NCBI GenBank assembly: GCA_963920635.1
Contig: OY987301.1
Span: forward strand, 13,980,501 to 14,044,500
Origin: Pseudeuparius sepicola
Taxonomy: Eukaryota; Arthropoda; Insecta; Coleoptera; Anthribidae
Direction of reading: 5' to 3'
Length of the DNA stretch: 64,000 nucleotides
Shown here: piece after piece, positions 11,294-22,640 of the stretch
Layout: the number at the start of each line of letters is the position of its first letter
How positions within the stretch are numbered: the stretch's first letter is position 1
Program-made: the position numbers and the translations under genes
Notes under the pieces: model-generated
Told to the model about the DNA's origin: nothing
The model's input: the letters and a program-made list of their open reading frames with translations, nothing else
The model's database searches: none

Positions 11294-11346
11294 TCTTGAC
11301 AAATTCTCTAGACTTTGGTCTTGATATGCAGGGTGGTTTATATGGG

Positions 11347-11385
11347 CAAAGTTTACAGAATAAAATATTTATTCTGTAAACTTTG
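11347..11385. mobile_element. 39-bp perfect hairpin insertion with perfect 7-bp TSD
   Basis: Two perfect 18-nt arms, CAAAGTTTACAGAATAAA and its complement, flank ATA. ATATGGG is repeated exactly on both sides (11,340-11,346 and 11,386-11,392). The first 13 arm bases match the insert at 18,642, so two insertions share one end sequence at unrelated sites. Confidence 0.82.
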
Positions 11386-11759
11386 ATATGGGTAAGTGGC
11401 TCACTCAAAATATCAAGGCTATTTTTTAATAGAAACAAATCGGTGGCGGGTGCTATCGACTAGACTTTGCTATCGATAGCTTTTCTTCAAAAAAATGAAA
11501 AAATTTTAAACCGTGTAACTTTTTTACTTTTTTACTTTTTTACAATAAACAACACCGAATTCTTCAACATTTCATCTTTTCAGCTTCAGCATTTCATTTT
11601 TTAATATTACACATTTTGTGGAGCTGTCGAGTAGTTGAAAATTTTATTTTTCGAATGTCGGGGTTGGAGCACATTTTGCCAATTTCAACGCAACGGTTGA
11701 TTTTATCATTACAAAAATTAAAAAGTTAATGGAAGGGTAATGGAAGGCAGCGTTGGCTA

Positions 11760-11823
11760 CCTGTACACCTGTACACCTGTACACATGGGCACCGCTTCGG
11801 CATCTGCTAGGGGGGGGGGGGGC
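11760..11823. repeat. Simple repeats (CCTGTACA)n and poly-G
   Basis: Three near-perfect CCTGTACA units are followed by a run of about 13 G. No TIR is visible next to the G run. Confidence 0.7.
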
Positions 11824-11953
11824 TAATAATTCTGTCAAGTAATAATTCATATAATTTATGAAAATTAAATTTAATTGCCTGTACATGTAAGTATTGTTAA
11901 TTCTTAAAACCTCGATCCTAGCGCCAGTGCCCAGTGTCAGAAGACACTGATAC

Positions 11954-11985
11954 CAGTGACTATAGAAACCTTTCTATAGTCACTG
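11954..11985. mobile_element. 32-bp perfect hairpin insertion with perfect 7-bp TSD
   Basis: Arms CAGTGACTATAGAAA and complement (15 nt each) flank CC. CTGATAC is repeated on both sides (11,947-11,953 and 11,986-11,992). The related host stretch at 1,075-1,115 (CCTAGTGTCAGAAGATACTGACTG) has no such block. Confidence 0.82.
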
Positions 11986-12447
11986 CTGATACTGAAATAT
12001 AAACTATGGCGAAATCTTATTTTTATTATACTTCTTTGAAAACACCTTATTTTCATCTGTTTTAGCAATAATGAGAGATGGGGTTTTTCGGGCTAGCGCA
12101 CGGAAACAGCGCATGGAAAAACTTTTCGTGCGCTGAATAAAAATACCGAATATATATGGCTTTAAAATAGAAATATACAGCAAAGTAAACTAAATTTAAG
12201 AAACTCTATATGCTCTCTGATATTTAACATATACCTATTTTGTATTTTAATTCGTAAGTGTTTCAATATTTAGATACATTCATGTAATATTTTTGACGTT
12301 TTATTCACCCTATCTGACAATAACTAATTTACAACAAAGCACCTTTGAAATAATTTGAGAGTAACCATGGAAACGCATCATATACATACCAAACACTATA
12401 TTGTCTGCATTGTTTTTTTTTTGTCAATTAAATTTATTATAATATGC

Positions 12448-12879
12448 CAATGACGTCAAAACCTATAGACGTGGTGCCCCATTGTTAAAATGCCCTTTAT
12501 TTTGACTCCAAGATTAAATATATCCATACTACTCTAAAAACATGCTACAAACAAAGACAGAAAGTCAACCATCAACCAACTATACACCCGGTGATTCCCG
12601 GTTATAGTTCCTCCAGAATCACACTTAGATATCCATGTTTTTTCTTGTTTGGGGGCGCCGGAAGCATCGGAACCTCACCTGAAGACTCGGGGATGGTCTA
12701 ACGATGCCAGCCTCCGAGCCCAGAGTCGAAATAAGTTCGCTACGGCTCGACAAAAAGGGGCAATTTCTGACAATCTCGCGACATTTTCGGAATAATTTAA
12801 TGGAGCGCTTAGATTGTGATTAATTCTGGGCGTCAAGCGTTTATCAAAACAAACCTGTCTATAGGTTCTGACGTCATTG
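12448..12879. mobile_element. 432-bp TIR element with perfect 8-bp TSD
   Basis: The terminal inverted repeats are 23 bp with one mismatch and open CAATGACGTCA. TAATATGC is repeated on both sides (12,440-12,447 and 12,880-12,887). The interior is non-coding and GC-richer than its surroundings (about 12,650-12,780). An 8-bp duplication with CANNG ends fits the hAT or P superfamilies; nothing internal decides between them. Confidence 0.75.
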
Positions 12880-13079
12880 TAATATGCCGATAAAATGTTT
12901 TAAGTTTCCGTTTTCAAAGAAGTATAATAAAAAATATCGTTCATTACACGTCCAGAAATATATTTTTCTGTGCTTGCATGACTTCACGTGTTCGGCTGCG
13001 ACTCAGACGGGAATTTGTCACGCGCACACCGAAAAATCTTTATTTCTAGACTCGTAATGAAATATTATATTCAGATGTT

Positions 13080-13305
13080 ATGTTCTCCTATACCAATTTT
13101 CGTATCTTTCGACGAAAATGGCCTAACTCCAAGCGCTAGCCGAAAATCAGTCAGATAAACAGAAAGTACTAACCTGGATGAATGTGACAGAGACAAAACA
13201 TATATGGAGACTGTCGATTGTCCAATACCCATTAATATCTCCTATAGTAACTTATGCATTCCTCGTAAAAATTAGAAGGTTGGGAGCGAAAACGACACAA
13301 GTCAC
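13080..13305 (+). repeat. M1/M2 repeat, full copy
   Basis: M1 TTCTCCTATACCAATTTTCG, core CCAAGCGCTAGCCGAAAAT and GTGACAGAGACAAAAC, M2 ATCTCCTATAGTAACTTATG ending AAAACGACACAAG. Confidence 0.6.
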
Positions 13306-13927
13306 AGCCAGCCAGCAGGCAATGCGAGATTGCATCAGTGGCAGCTCGTCCATAGGGGCTCTGGGGCTAAATCCCCCCGGTAGAAAATGGGAAAAAAATA
13401 ATTTAGTTCTAAGTAGATGTAGGCGTAGAAAATGACAGCTACGCATGCGCTTTAAAGCGTTTTCGAACGTACGTTCCTTATGTGGACTTACGGTTGACGT
13501 AAACTTGCGTTTACCTACGTAATAATACTAATACACCCGAAACGCAAGTGTATCAAGCTGAAATCTTGGCGCGGAAACATCCGACTTGAGCCGAGTGATT
13601 AAAGTACACGTTACCGTAAAGTAGCAACTACTGCATTTTAAAAATATGTCAAACGTTTAAGAAGGTATTTTGAGCGATTTTGAGAGGAACAAAAAACCTT
13701 CAACAAAGGGATATAAACATGTATAAAGTCACCTTCGGGAGGCGTCTAAATTTTAAAACATGCTTCTGTGATATTTTTGTGGACTGACGATGTAGGTAAC
13801 TTAAAGTTAGTTACGAAGCCGGTGACCAAAAATAAACAGAAATTACGAGAAAACGGTGTTACTTACCTAACCTAAATTTTTGTTATCTGCAATTGGGTAT
13901 TTTCTTTATTATTCCTGTTGTGGTATA

Positions 13928-14225
13928 GTTCTGCTATCTCCCATATTACTTGGTGCAGTGGCGTAACCAGGGGGGCGGGCTTTGGGGGCTTTATCCCCAA
14001 AGATCTGTCGGTTGGTGCTTATTTCTAAATAAAATTTATTTTAAAACAGTAGTTTTGCCGCAAATATTACAGATTTTTTTAATAATTATCCCCCTTTCAA
14101 CTTTACATTATGGTTACGCCACTGCTTAATATCGAATACCCCATAACTCTATATGTATTATTTATTTATTAATTTTATTATTCCTCATTAGAAATCAGAA
14201 GTTTAAAGCTAAAACTACGTGCAAG
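13928..14225 (+). repeat. M1/M2 repeat interrupted by a hAT MITE
   Basis: M1 (TTCTGCTATCTCCCATATTACT) is cut by the element at 13,956-14,124. The remainder, with M2, resumes at ATATCGAATACCCC and ends AAAACTACGTGCAAG. Confidence 0.55.
13956..14124. mobile_element. hAT-type MITE, 169 bp
   Basis: The ends CAGTGGCGTAACCA are perfect 14-nt inverted repeats, a common hAT end sequence. The left end continues into a G-rich run. The flanks (ACTTGGTG and CTTAATAT) do not form a clear 8-bp duplication, so it is old or rearranged. Confidence 0.7.
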
Positions 14226-14599
14226 ACGAGTAAGTTTGCCTCCGAGCCTCCGACAATTTAACCATAAACACTACATTGCAAATGAAATCGAACAAAGTTT
14301 ATTTTGGAAGTAAAATTTTGATAACCAACTATCACCACAATTCGACGGACTCTAATAAGACAAATACAAATCTTGATAAGTTTGTAACGGTTAAAGGAAA
14401 ATAATAAATTCTAAAAATTCTATCTTTTAAATTGGTTTAATCTTTCTAGTGAACTTTCATTTCAAATTTTATTCCGCGGCTTCTTTGCGCCTGCGCGCAA
14501 ATGTTTCCGATAGGTGCTACCGCCCGTTAATTTCGAATTTCAAATTAACCTTAATTTTTATTTCTCATATTTCAAATTATTAAATAGTTTATCAAGGTA

Positions 14600-15660
14600 T
14601 CCATGTCCTTATTAGGTTGTACTCGTGTTATAGTGTCCAAATTGCCGTAATCTTACTTGGGGAGAGTTGTTTGGGTGACTTTGGGGTTTGAATTTGAATT
14701 GTGTACGCCAGTTTTTCGGTGAAACGTAATAAGTACCCAGGTGGGGAGGCACCCGGCCGTTGGTTCCCTTTTGAGATCCCGCCAGTACCACCAGACCGTG
14801 CATGGAGTGTGTTTGCTCGACCATATTTCCGTTTTGGCATTTTTTTCTTCCAAATTTTGGGATATTTTGGAAATATTTGGCCCAGTAGATTGGTGTTCAT
14901 CCGATAGTTGTTTTGAGTTGGAGTGGAACCCAGTTATCAGCTTTTTGCTGGATTTTTAGCAAAACCTCCTGCATTGGTAAGTGCGCCATTTTGTAGGGAA
15001 GTGAAATGTTCAACCGTTTTCGTTTTGTAGGAACTTAAATTCCTGTTCGACATCGTTTTTCTTGAAGTAAACCACGACCTATGTACTTTGGGAATACACA
15101 GAAGCCACCTACCATCATTGTAAGTTAAAATTACGTAACCTTTAGAACGAAGATTTCATAATTAGAGTTTTTAGGGCTTTTCTTTACAAGTCAGGAAATC
15201 GTCTTCCGAATTTTCGTCAATATTTTCCTTGGATCTGCGGGTTACCTAATGGCGGTGTGGAAGCTGTGCCCCAGGTCAATCTGGTCCAAAGTGCGAGAAC
15301 CAACAGCCCCGGCGAGAAATAGAGAGGAGAACCCTGTACCTGCGTCGAACTATTAGCTTTACTAACCTTTTGTGATAACGTGCTGAAGTGGCGTAAACCT
15401 TTTTTTATTATTAATTGTATTTTTAAAACTTTTATTTTAATGTGTGTTCGGTTTAGCTGATTAGCTAATATTGCGGTCATATTTATTATATAAAGGAACT
15501 CTGTTTGGGGTTTTCGCAATTTAGTGGGTAAATCCAGTAATTTTACCTTGTGCGCTGAGTGTGATCACACATAATTATTATTATTGTTCTTAAGTTACAC
15601 AATGGGATTAAAAACGCATAGAAACCTACTACTACAATAATCATCCTGTGATACTCCCAA
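14600..15660. other. About 1 kb without a recognised gene
   Basis: This is a relatively low-repeat block with mixed GC content. Several overlapping frames are open for 60-100 codons on both strands, which is typical of chance. No conserved protein motif could be read. It could be a solo LTR or an unrecognised transposon; I see no matching ends. Confidence 0.3.
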
Positions 15661-16040
15661 CGGGTAATAAATTTATACCTTTTTTTTTCCAAATCAATCA
15701 GACCTATTATTTCTCCTAAAAAGTTCGTTTTGATATAAATATTTTATACTCTAATTAATGAAGGTATTTGGGGTCTGCCCAGGTTTACATTTGATTATGT
15801 AAGTTTTCTGGCTTAAACTGCCTAAGTCAGTGGCGCTATAAAGTAGATAACTTTTATTTCTATTTAATTTTCTTTTTAATTGGAAACCCACTCCCCAATT
15901 CGACTGAGCTAGAAAGGGAGTTTTGCTACGCAACCTGGTCAGACCGTTGTTATACTTTTTTGTTTGTTCCCTATAAAAATTAATTTGTTGGAAGTCGTAG
16001 CAAGTTCCCCGCAAACAGCTCACATGCGGTTGAGATAGAT

Positions 16041-16123
16041 GAATGCCGAATACCTACCTTCTAGAGAAGTTTATGTAATCCTAATCGAAAACCAGAAGTT
16101 TGGAGGAAGAAGGGCGTAAGTGC
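16041..16123 (+). repeat. M2 module, M2-only subfamily
   Basis: ACCTTCTAGAGAAGTTTATG ... AACCAGAAGTTTGGAGG, ending GGCGTAAGTGCC. It is preceded by the leader TTCCCCGCAAACAGCTCACA shared with the copy at 2,941. Confidence 0.6.
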
Positions 16124-16638
16124 CAGCCGCATGATTAAAGATGGGATTTAATTTTCATTACTCAGTGTAGGAGTATATTTCCCTCCCGGTAGCTCCTTGT
16201 CCCTGGGAACACAAAGAGTAAGAAGCAAGAAATTAAAATGTGAATGTCAAGAAAATTTTTACATCCAGACTGTGAGATTTACAACAATTTGGCATTGAAT
16301 TATCACGGCTTAAATAAAAGTTTGTTTTTAAAAAGGTGGTTTTATATTTTTTTATTTTGTGCTTTTATTACCTATTTGATTCCTATGTCAGGAGGGTGGT
16401 AAAGAAAGTTATTCCGTCATCTTGGGGCATCCGTCATATTGGATTTAGTAAGACGTATGACGTTACTTATCTTACCATTTTGTACTCGTCAAACCCTTTC
16501 ATTGGGTACCCACATTGATTTTATTCAATGGTACCCATGTCGAGGACGTTGTGAAGGAATAGGTAATCCGCCATCTTGGATTGCATTGTCACCAGAACCA
16601 AATGTGTGTAAAATTTCGGTGCAATTGGCCGTTTTTTT

Positions 16639-17708
16639 TTTCTAAAGATAAGTCACAACAAATTCTTTTACTTTGGTGCAAAATGTCAGGTCTTAATCTC
16701 AATTTTCAAGGCCTACTACGAATTTTTTTTTCGAGTAAAAAATGACGAAAATCATTTAGCAATTTTTTTATTTAAAATCTGACACCACAGCATTAATCAG
16801 GACACCCTAAAACTCACACATACCAAATTTGAATAAAAATATACAGGTAGTTCCATTCTGCGCGTTGTCAAAGTTGAGCAAAATAGAAATTTTAGAGGCA
16901 TCTGGCAAGTCAAGTGTGCCATGGAACCCCTCAAAACAGTTGAATGGTCAACAGCACCACTCAAAGTGTTGCTGCGCAAAAATATAATTCAAAAATATAC
17001 AGAGTGTCTTTCTCTGTGCCAATATGAAATACCGAATTCTTTTCAACTTTAAATCGAGTAGGTGTACCAAAACCGCCCCAGCCACTATAAACGAACTAAG
17101 TCTAAAAATACAGAAGCCTGCCAGTCAGTAAGTCCATATGCGTTAAGGTGGCTGGTGTGCCACAACAGGAAACACACAGAAAATGTATCATCTTAGACAG
17201 TGGCTTTATTGAGTATGGTCCGATAATTTAAATTGTTTTTTATTTGTTGGTTGGCATTTTGTAAAGAAATAAATTAATTTTGTGTTTGTTAATGTTTTTT
17301 TCAATAATTCCAAAGCACTCATGACCAGAATAAAGTTTCATAAAAATTCAGCATTTTGAGATGGCCCAGAGAAAAATACCCTGTATATTTTTGTATTGAA
17401 TCTTTGCACACCAACACCTTGAGTGGTCCTGTTGAGTATTCAACTGTTTTGAGGGATTCCATGGCACACTTGACTTGCCAGATGCCTTTAAAATTCCTAC
17501 TTCGCTCAACTTTGACAACCTGCAAAATGGAACTCCCTGCATATTTTTTATTCAAATTTGGTATATGGGGGTATAAGGGTGTTCTGATTAACGCTGTGAT
17601 GTCATTTTTTATTTGAAAAAAAAAATTCGTAGTAGGCCTTGAAAATTGAGATTGAGACGTGAAATTTTGCACCAAAGTAGAATTTTTTGTGACCTATCTT
17701 TAGAAAAA
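16639..17708. mobile_element. Foldback element, about 1.07 kb
   Basis: The left arm (from TTTCTAAAGATAAGTCACAA, to about 17,060) and right arm (from about 17,300, ending CCTATCTTTAGAAA) are imperfect inverted copies over some 400 bp each. A spacer of about 240 bp lies between. Single-arm relatives occur at 3,285 and inside the big palindrome (27,660-28,140 and its mirror). No TIR with a target duplication was found. Confidence 0.6.
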
Positions 17709-18300
17709 AAACCCGGCTAAAAGAAAAAACCCGGCTAAAATCGGATGAAAAATAAAAATTTTACAGGGGTGGCCCCATTCCAAATGGGCCACACTGTATA
17801 AAGCTGTGTTAGAGATATTGGGGAATAAATAACTGTTTTTTTTGTTAAATATCAACACCCTGTATCTCAGAAATAAGGCGGTTGAGGACCTGTGTTCATA
17901 TAAAAAAATTCTTAAAATCCTTAAGAACCGTTAGGTACCTATTTCTCGAAATTTACTGTGTGTTATTTTAGCCGCAATTTATTTATGGCTTATTTTATTT
18001 ATGGTAACCTAATATGAACATAAAATAACAACTGTTACATTTTATTGTTGATTTTTAACCAACAAAAATTCAATTATTGTCAACCTAACCTAACACTGAA
18101 CACTTCTTACTGACATGGATGTAAAAATATTCAAGTATAATTTTTGCAAACATTTTTCTGACTAGTGTCGTAGAGGTAACTAAGAATTTTTTTTAAAGCG
18201 GGTATTAAACAAACTAGAAGAGGTGTCTCTTTACAAAATAGCATATCATCATCATGATATTCATGATGTCGTTTTCTTCCTTTTTTTCTCAATGGGGCAC

Positions 18301-18382
18301 TGAATAATGAATACCTTCTAAGGGGGGTTTATGCAATCCTAATCGAAAACCAGAAGTTTGGAGGAAGAACGGTGTAAGTGCC
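18301..18382 (+). repeat. M2 module, M2-only subfamily
   Basis: TACCTTCTAAGGGGGG ... AACCAGAAGTTTGGAGG, ending GGTGTAAGTGCC. Confidence 0.6.
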
Positions 18383-18641
18383 AGCCAGCGAGAGATGGGA
18401 TTGTGTTTTTATTAGTCAGTTTCAGAGTAGGTTTCCCTCCTGATAGGTCCCATTCCTTGGAAACATAAAGAATATGCCGTCGTAATGTTTAAAATGTTGC
18501 TATTTTGCGAATACATTTCCTAAAATTCAACCGATTTAAAAAATATATCAAATTAAACGCACTTTAAAATGACTATTACAAGAGGGGTGGTCGTATTTAA
18601 AATTTTAAAGTTGGAGTTGCTAGTGGTTAAGGTGGTTAAGG

Positions 18642-18673
18642 AAAGTTTACAGAAATTTTGTTCTGTAAACTTT
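18642..18673. mobile_element. 32-bp hairpin insertion with perfect 8-bp TSD
   Basis: Perfect 13-nt arms (AAAGTTTACAGAA and complement) flank ATTTTG. GGTTAAGG is repeated on both sides (18,634-18,641 and 18,674-18,681). Read against the 39-bp insert at 11,347, it can equally be a CAAAG...CTTTG insert with GTTAAGG duplicated and the first C lost. Confidence 0.8.
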
Positions 18674-18800
18674 GGTTAAGGTATAGCCATCACGTTTCTG
18701 TTTCCTATATTTTAAAAAATTTTTGCAGTGTAAAAAATACTAGGGGTAGGGAATTTTCAAATGAACACAGTATATTATATTCCTGGTACCTACATACAAC

Positions 18801-18822
18801 CAAAGATCATTCATGATCTTTG
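18801..18822. mobile_element. 22-bp perfect hairpin insertion with perfect 7-bp TSD
   Basis: Arms CAAAGATCAT and complement flank TC. ATACAAC is repeated on both sides (18,794-18,800 and 18,823-18,829). Sister repeats at about 5,385 and 6,475 read CCTACATACCACCTACAATC uninterrupted. Confidence 0.82.
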
Positions 18823-18904
18823 ATACAACCTAGAATCTGCAATTAATTATGATTTAATTTTAATAATATTGATTTCAGCTGCCTGCCTAGAAATTTCCTC
18901 GATC

Positions 18905-18977
18905 GTTCTGCTGTCCTACTTGAAATTTCGCTATCGTGGGGCAATGTAAATGCGATTCCTATTCATATCGAGTTCCG
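18905..18977 (+). repeat. M1 module, broken copy
   Basis: TTCTGCTGTCCTACTTGAAATTTCGCTATCG, then the core start ATATCGAGTTCCGTAGAAAG. The copy stops there; an inverted M1 half follows at 19,017, making a head-to-head pair. Confidence 0.55.
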
Positions 18978-19016
18978 TAGAAAGGATTAATTTGGAAAAT
19001 AACAGCGAAACAAAAG

Positions 19017-19152
19017 CCTAGATTGTCTCGAATAGCTGTTTCCTTGTCTCTATCGTCGATTGTCGAAGCTCGTATTTTCCAATTCTGTCTACCGAATTCA
19101 ATGCGAGTCTGAATCGCACTTGATAGCGAAATTTGATATAGGACAGCAGAAT
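19017..19152 (-). repeat. M1 half copy, minus strand
   Basis: Inverted core (TCTCTATCG ... CTACCGAATTCAATGCG) followed by inverted M1 (AGCGAAATTTGATATAGGAC, AGCAGAATGACCG). M2 is missing. Confidence 0.55.
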
Positions 19153-19702
19153 GACCGAGGATCAATTATTATAAAATCATACAAAATTATATTTGTAGAT
19201 ATGTAGATGTAGATTGCATGTTGCATGTGCTATTTACCTCCACATGTACATATATTTGTTAAATATTATCCATTCAAGGAATTATTGGATCAAGAAAAAT
19301 TTTGAGAAACAGAGAGCAGAGTTCAAACTTGAGAGGAACAAAAATTTTGGTTTTGATTTTATTTCTCAAACTATCTGAAACTTGAATTTTAGGACAGGTT
19401 ATCAATCAGCAAGTCGATTTCAAGACATAAACCATAACATAACACAATAAATAAATTGCCATTACAGGGATAGGAAATAGTTACGTAAAGTATACCTTAT
19501 AAATACCATAGAAGAATCTGTAGATTACTACATCTACCCCTACGAGTAAAAGTAACCGCCTCCTGCACAGAATTACCATATTCAGCTACTTTTTATAACA
19601 ACATTAATAAAATAAAATAAATATATTTTATACTTACAATTCAGCCTCAACCACAGTTTTATTTGTTCGTCTGCCTTGGCTCGGAGGCACCAAACTCTGC
19701 TT

Positions 19703-19851
19703 GCACTTACGTGGTTTTAGCTTTAGACTTCTGATTTCCGATTAGGAATACATAAACCTCCTTAGATTATATATCATGTAAATAAATTGTTTGTGGAGTT
19801 AGGCCACTTTTGCTGAACAATATGAAATGTAAGTTAGGATAGTAGAACCGC
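19703..19851 (-). repeat. M1/M2 repeat, shortened copy, minus strand
   Basis: Inverted M2 (CACTTACGTGGTTTTAGC) and inverted M1 (CACTTTTGCTGAACAATATG ... AGGATAGTAGAACC), with a short core. Confidence 0.6.
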
Positions 19852-20215
19852 CGAAGGATGATATGGCAGTGGTAAGTACTGGAGATAGAGAAAGAACTAT
19901 ATTATAAAAAATTTAAAAATACACAGTATTCTTGTATCACCTTATATTTTTTGGTACAAAATGAGTCTAAGAATAATTTAAAAAGTGTAAATCCCTGAAA
20001 TAAAAATGTTTTCTAAAAGTTTAGAGAAAGACGTGTAACATTTGGCGAACGAAAAGCTTGTGATAAACAATAAAAGTTTTCCTTCCCCCAGATCTGAAAT
20101 ATACACCACTGGAGACCTGGAGCTATTAGAATCTTTACCAAATTTAAAATTATGTATATCAAAATAAAAAAAATCCTTTTTCCTTCCAGTCACCAACCTC
20201 ACTTTGCCAGCTGAC

Positions 20216-20442
20216 ATTTACGACTTGTGTCGTTTTAGCTCAAAACCTTCTGATTCTTTAGCAGGAATACATAAGTTTCTATAAGAGGTGTTGCACAATC
20301 GACAGTCTCGATATATATTTGCTTCGTCTCTGTCACGTTCATGTTCCCGTTTCTCTCGCTCGTGAATACTGATTTTCGCTAGCGCTTGGAGTTACGCCAC
20401 TTTCGTCGAACGAATACGAAAATTGGGATAGGACAGCAGAAC
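20216..20442 (-). repeat. M1/M2 repeat, full copy, minus strand
   Basis: Inverted M2 (ATTTACGACTTGTGTCGTTT), core with GTCTCTGTCACGTTC and GATTTTCGCTAGCGCTTGG, inverted M1 (CGTCGAACGAATACG ... ATAGGACAGCAGAAC). Confidence 0.6.
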
Positions 20443-21006
20443 ATCGAACATCTACATCTAATAAGAAAAAGAAGATTTCACTACTTGACCATCAATATCA
20501 ATCATTGTTCAGATTTTTCTGTCGGACCGTTGAGTGGATTTATTTCTTCCAGGTCATTGATTTCTTCCCTCAACGGTCTGACACTATTCTAAAAAGAGCC
20601 TACTACACACACTTCGCATAATTATCTGTCTTCACTTGTTGGCATTTTTTACTAATGCGAGATTGCATCGTGATTGGAAGGAAAATTAAGATATGTTTGT
20701 TATTATTATTGGTCATACCTTTTTGTTATACAGAACTTGTGCTTGATGTGCTATCCAAGTATTTGGGTCTTGTTCATTAGGTTGAAGTTAGGTTAGATAA
20801 TTTGTTTGATTAAAAAGGGAGAACATGTTCAGTCATTCCTTTGAAATAAGAAATTTTTTTCACCGCCCAAAAACGTGAGGATCAGATATAGTAGCAAAAC
20901 AACAATGCTAAAATTGAAGCAATCAGCGTTTTGGGCACTCCCCTAAAAAGTTTGACCTTAATATTAATTTTAGCGCCTTTCCCGTTCCGAAAAAAATATG
21001 TTTAGG

Positions 21007-21043
21007 CATTGAGTAAAGGAATAATTTATTCCTTTACTCAATG
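21007..21043. mobile_element. 37-bp perfect hairpin insertion with perfect 7-bp TSD
   Basis: Perfect 17-nt arms (CATTGAGTAAAGGAATA and complement) flank ATT. GTTTAGG is repeated on both sides (21,000-21,006 and 21,044-21,050). The related host at 1,840-1,870 lacks the block. The last 13 bases, CCTTTACTCAATG, also occur alone at about 4,973, as if they were the end of a longer relative. Confidence 0.82.
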
Positions 21044-21435
21044 GTTTAGGGTTTATTTTCAACATACTTCATGGTGCACTGTTCACTTATAAAAAAAATA
21101 GTGTGAAAAGGCTCATTCCTGGCCTGGACTAATAGGAAAGTTACTTTTGGCGTGTGGTACATTGTCCAGGTTGCAAGTTTGATTAATAGGGTGATTGTTT
21201 ATAACCTTAGTAACTCAAAAGCATACCTACGCTTCTGTGATATTTACCGTGGACTGATAACTTGAAAGTTAGGTACGAAAATACACCAAAAATAAACAGA
21301 AATTACGAAAAAACGGTCTTATTTAACCTAAATTGTTTTCTGCAATTATGTATCTTGTCTATTATTAATGTGTCTGTTATTAGGGTATAAAACTACCAGA
21401 GATATGGCCATCTTATCTTGGTATTTTTATCACTC

Positions 21436-21662
21436 TTTCTGCAATCCTAACTTAAATTTCCTAGTGTTCAGCAAAAGTGACCAAGTCCAAAGAATAATTT
21501 TGGATTGGATTGGATTGGAGAACGAAATATTATGATAGTCATACGTCACGGGACACAGTCTCAAATCAAATATACATAAGATATGGAATACCCCATACCT
21601 CTATAGACATTTATGTATTCCTAATTAGAAATCAGAAGTTTAAAGCTAAAACCACGTAAGTG
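21436..21662 (+). repeat. M1/M2 repeat, full copy
   Basis: Divergent M1 (TTCTGCAATCCTAACTTAAATTTCC) and well-kept M2 (CTCTATAGACATTTATG ... AATCAGAAGTTTAAAGC, ending CCACGTAAGTGC). Confidence 0.6.
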
Positions 21663-21828
21663 CAAGCCGAGTGGTAACGGTGTTGCTTTCGTCAATTTAA
21701 AACCACACAAACTACATTGCAAATGAAAAGAATCAAAGTATACTTAACCACCGTTATTACTAATAAAGAGGTTTTTTTTGTCATGCTAGGGCCAGGTAAA
21801 GGACAATCAGTTGAAAATTCGCCAACCG

Positions 21829-21848
21829 GGATTAGAACCCGTTACTCC
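21829..21848 (-). repeat. tRNA-like T-arm, SINE fragment
   Basis: On the minus strand CGGGTTCTAATCCCG makes a good T-arm with a B-box-like GGTTCTAATCC. It lies downstream of CCAGGTAAA, as in the fragment at 2,747, so both may be remains of one tRNA-derived SINE. Confidence 0.35.
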
Positions 21849-21993
21849 TACAGTAGGAGTAATACTTGGCAAAAAAGCGCATAGGTGACAAAAAATGACA
21901 GCCTCTTACTATGTTTTTATGTAATCGGGAGGGTCAAAAACTGTATTGCTGGTTATAATAATTTATAAGCTTGTCAGTTCACATGCCGTTGAG

Positions 21994-22064
21994 ATGAATA
22001 CCTTCTAAACATGTTTATGCAATCCTAATCGAAAACCAGAAGTTTGAAGGAAGAACGGCGTAAG
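21994..22064 (+). repeat. M2 module in array unit 1
   Basis: ATACCTTCTAAACATGTTTATG ... AACCAGAAGTTTGAAGG, ending GGCGTAAGTGCC. Confidence 0.6.
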
Positions 22065-22415
22065 TGCCAGCCAGCATGATTAAAGATGGGATTTTGTTTT
22101 TAATAATCAGTGTCAGAGTAGGTTTCCCTCCAGGTAGTTCCCACTCCCTGTAGAAACACAAAAAGTAGGCCGTCGCCATTTTCCCAAAATTTGAAAAAAA
22201 AACTGACGGATGCATCTGTCAAATAGAAAAAAATTTCGTGCCTTTCTACTTTCTACGCTTTTGTAGGAAATACGGGGGAAGGGAATTTTTAAATGAACAC
22301 AGTATATATATTCCTAGGAACCTACATACCACCTACAATATACAATAATTATTATATTATATTGTAGGTAATATTAATTTTAATAATTGATTTCAGCGGC
22401 CAGATTGCCTCGATC

Positions 22416-22640
22416 ATTCTGCTGTCCTATTTCGGATTTTGCTATTGTTCGGCAATACTGGCCTAAGTGCGATTCCGATTCACATCGAGTTCGGTAGAAA
22501 GAAGTGGAAAATACCAGCTTTTCACATGGGTGCGATAGAGACAACGAAACATCCACACTCGATACCATTCGACAACACCTCCTATAGAGACTAATGTGCT
22601 CCTGGTCGAAAATCAGAAGTTTGGTGCAAAAACGAGTTAA
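22416..22640 (+). repeat. M1/M2 repeat in array unit 1
   Basis: M1 ATTCTGCTGTCCTATTTCGG; M2 CTCCTATAGAGACTAATG ending GAGTTAAGTCC. Confidence 0.65.

Noticed and set aside
14612..14959. Five overlapping frames near 14.7-14.9 kb
   Set aside because: Frames on both strands are open together and no motif or splice pattern supports a gene.
20508..20582. Inverted 14-nt GACCGTTGAG arms as another mini-insertion
   Set aside because: The loop is long (34 nt), the ends are not CA/TG and no duplicated flank is present.
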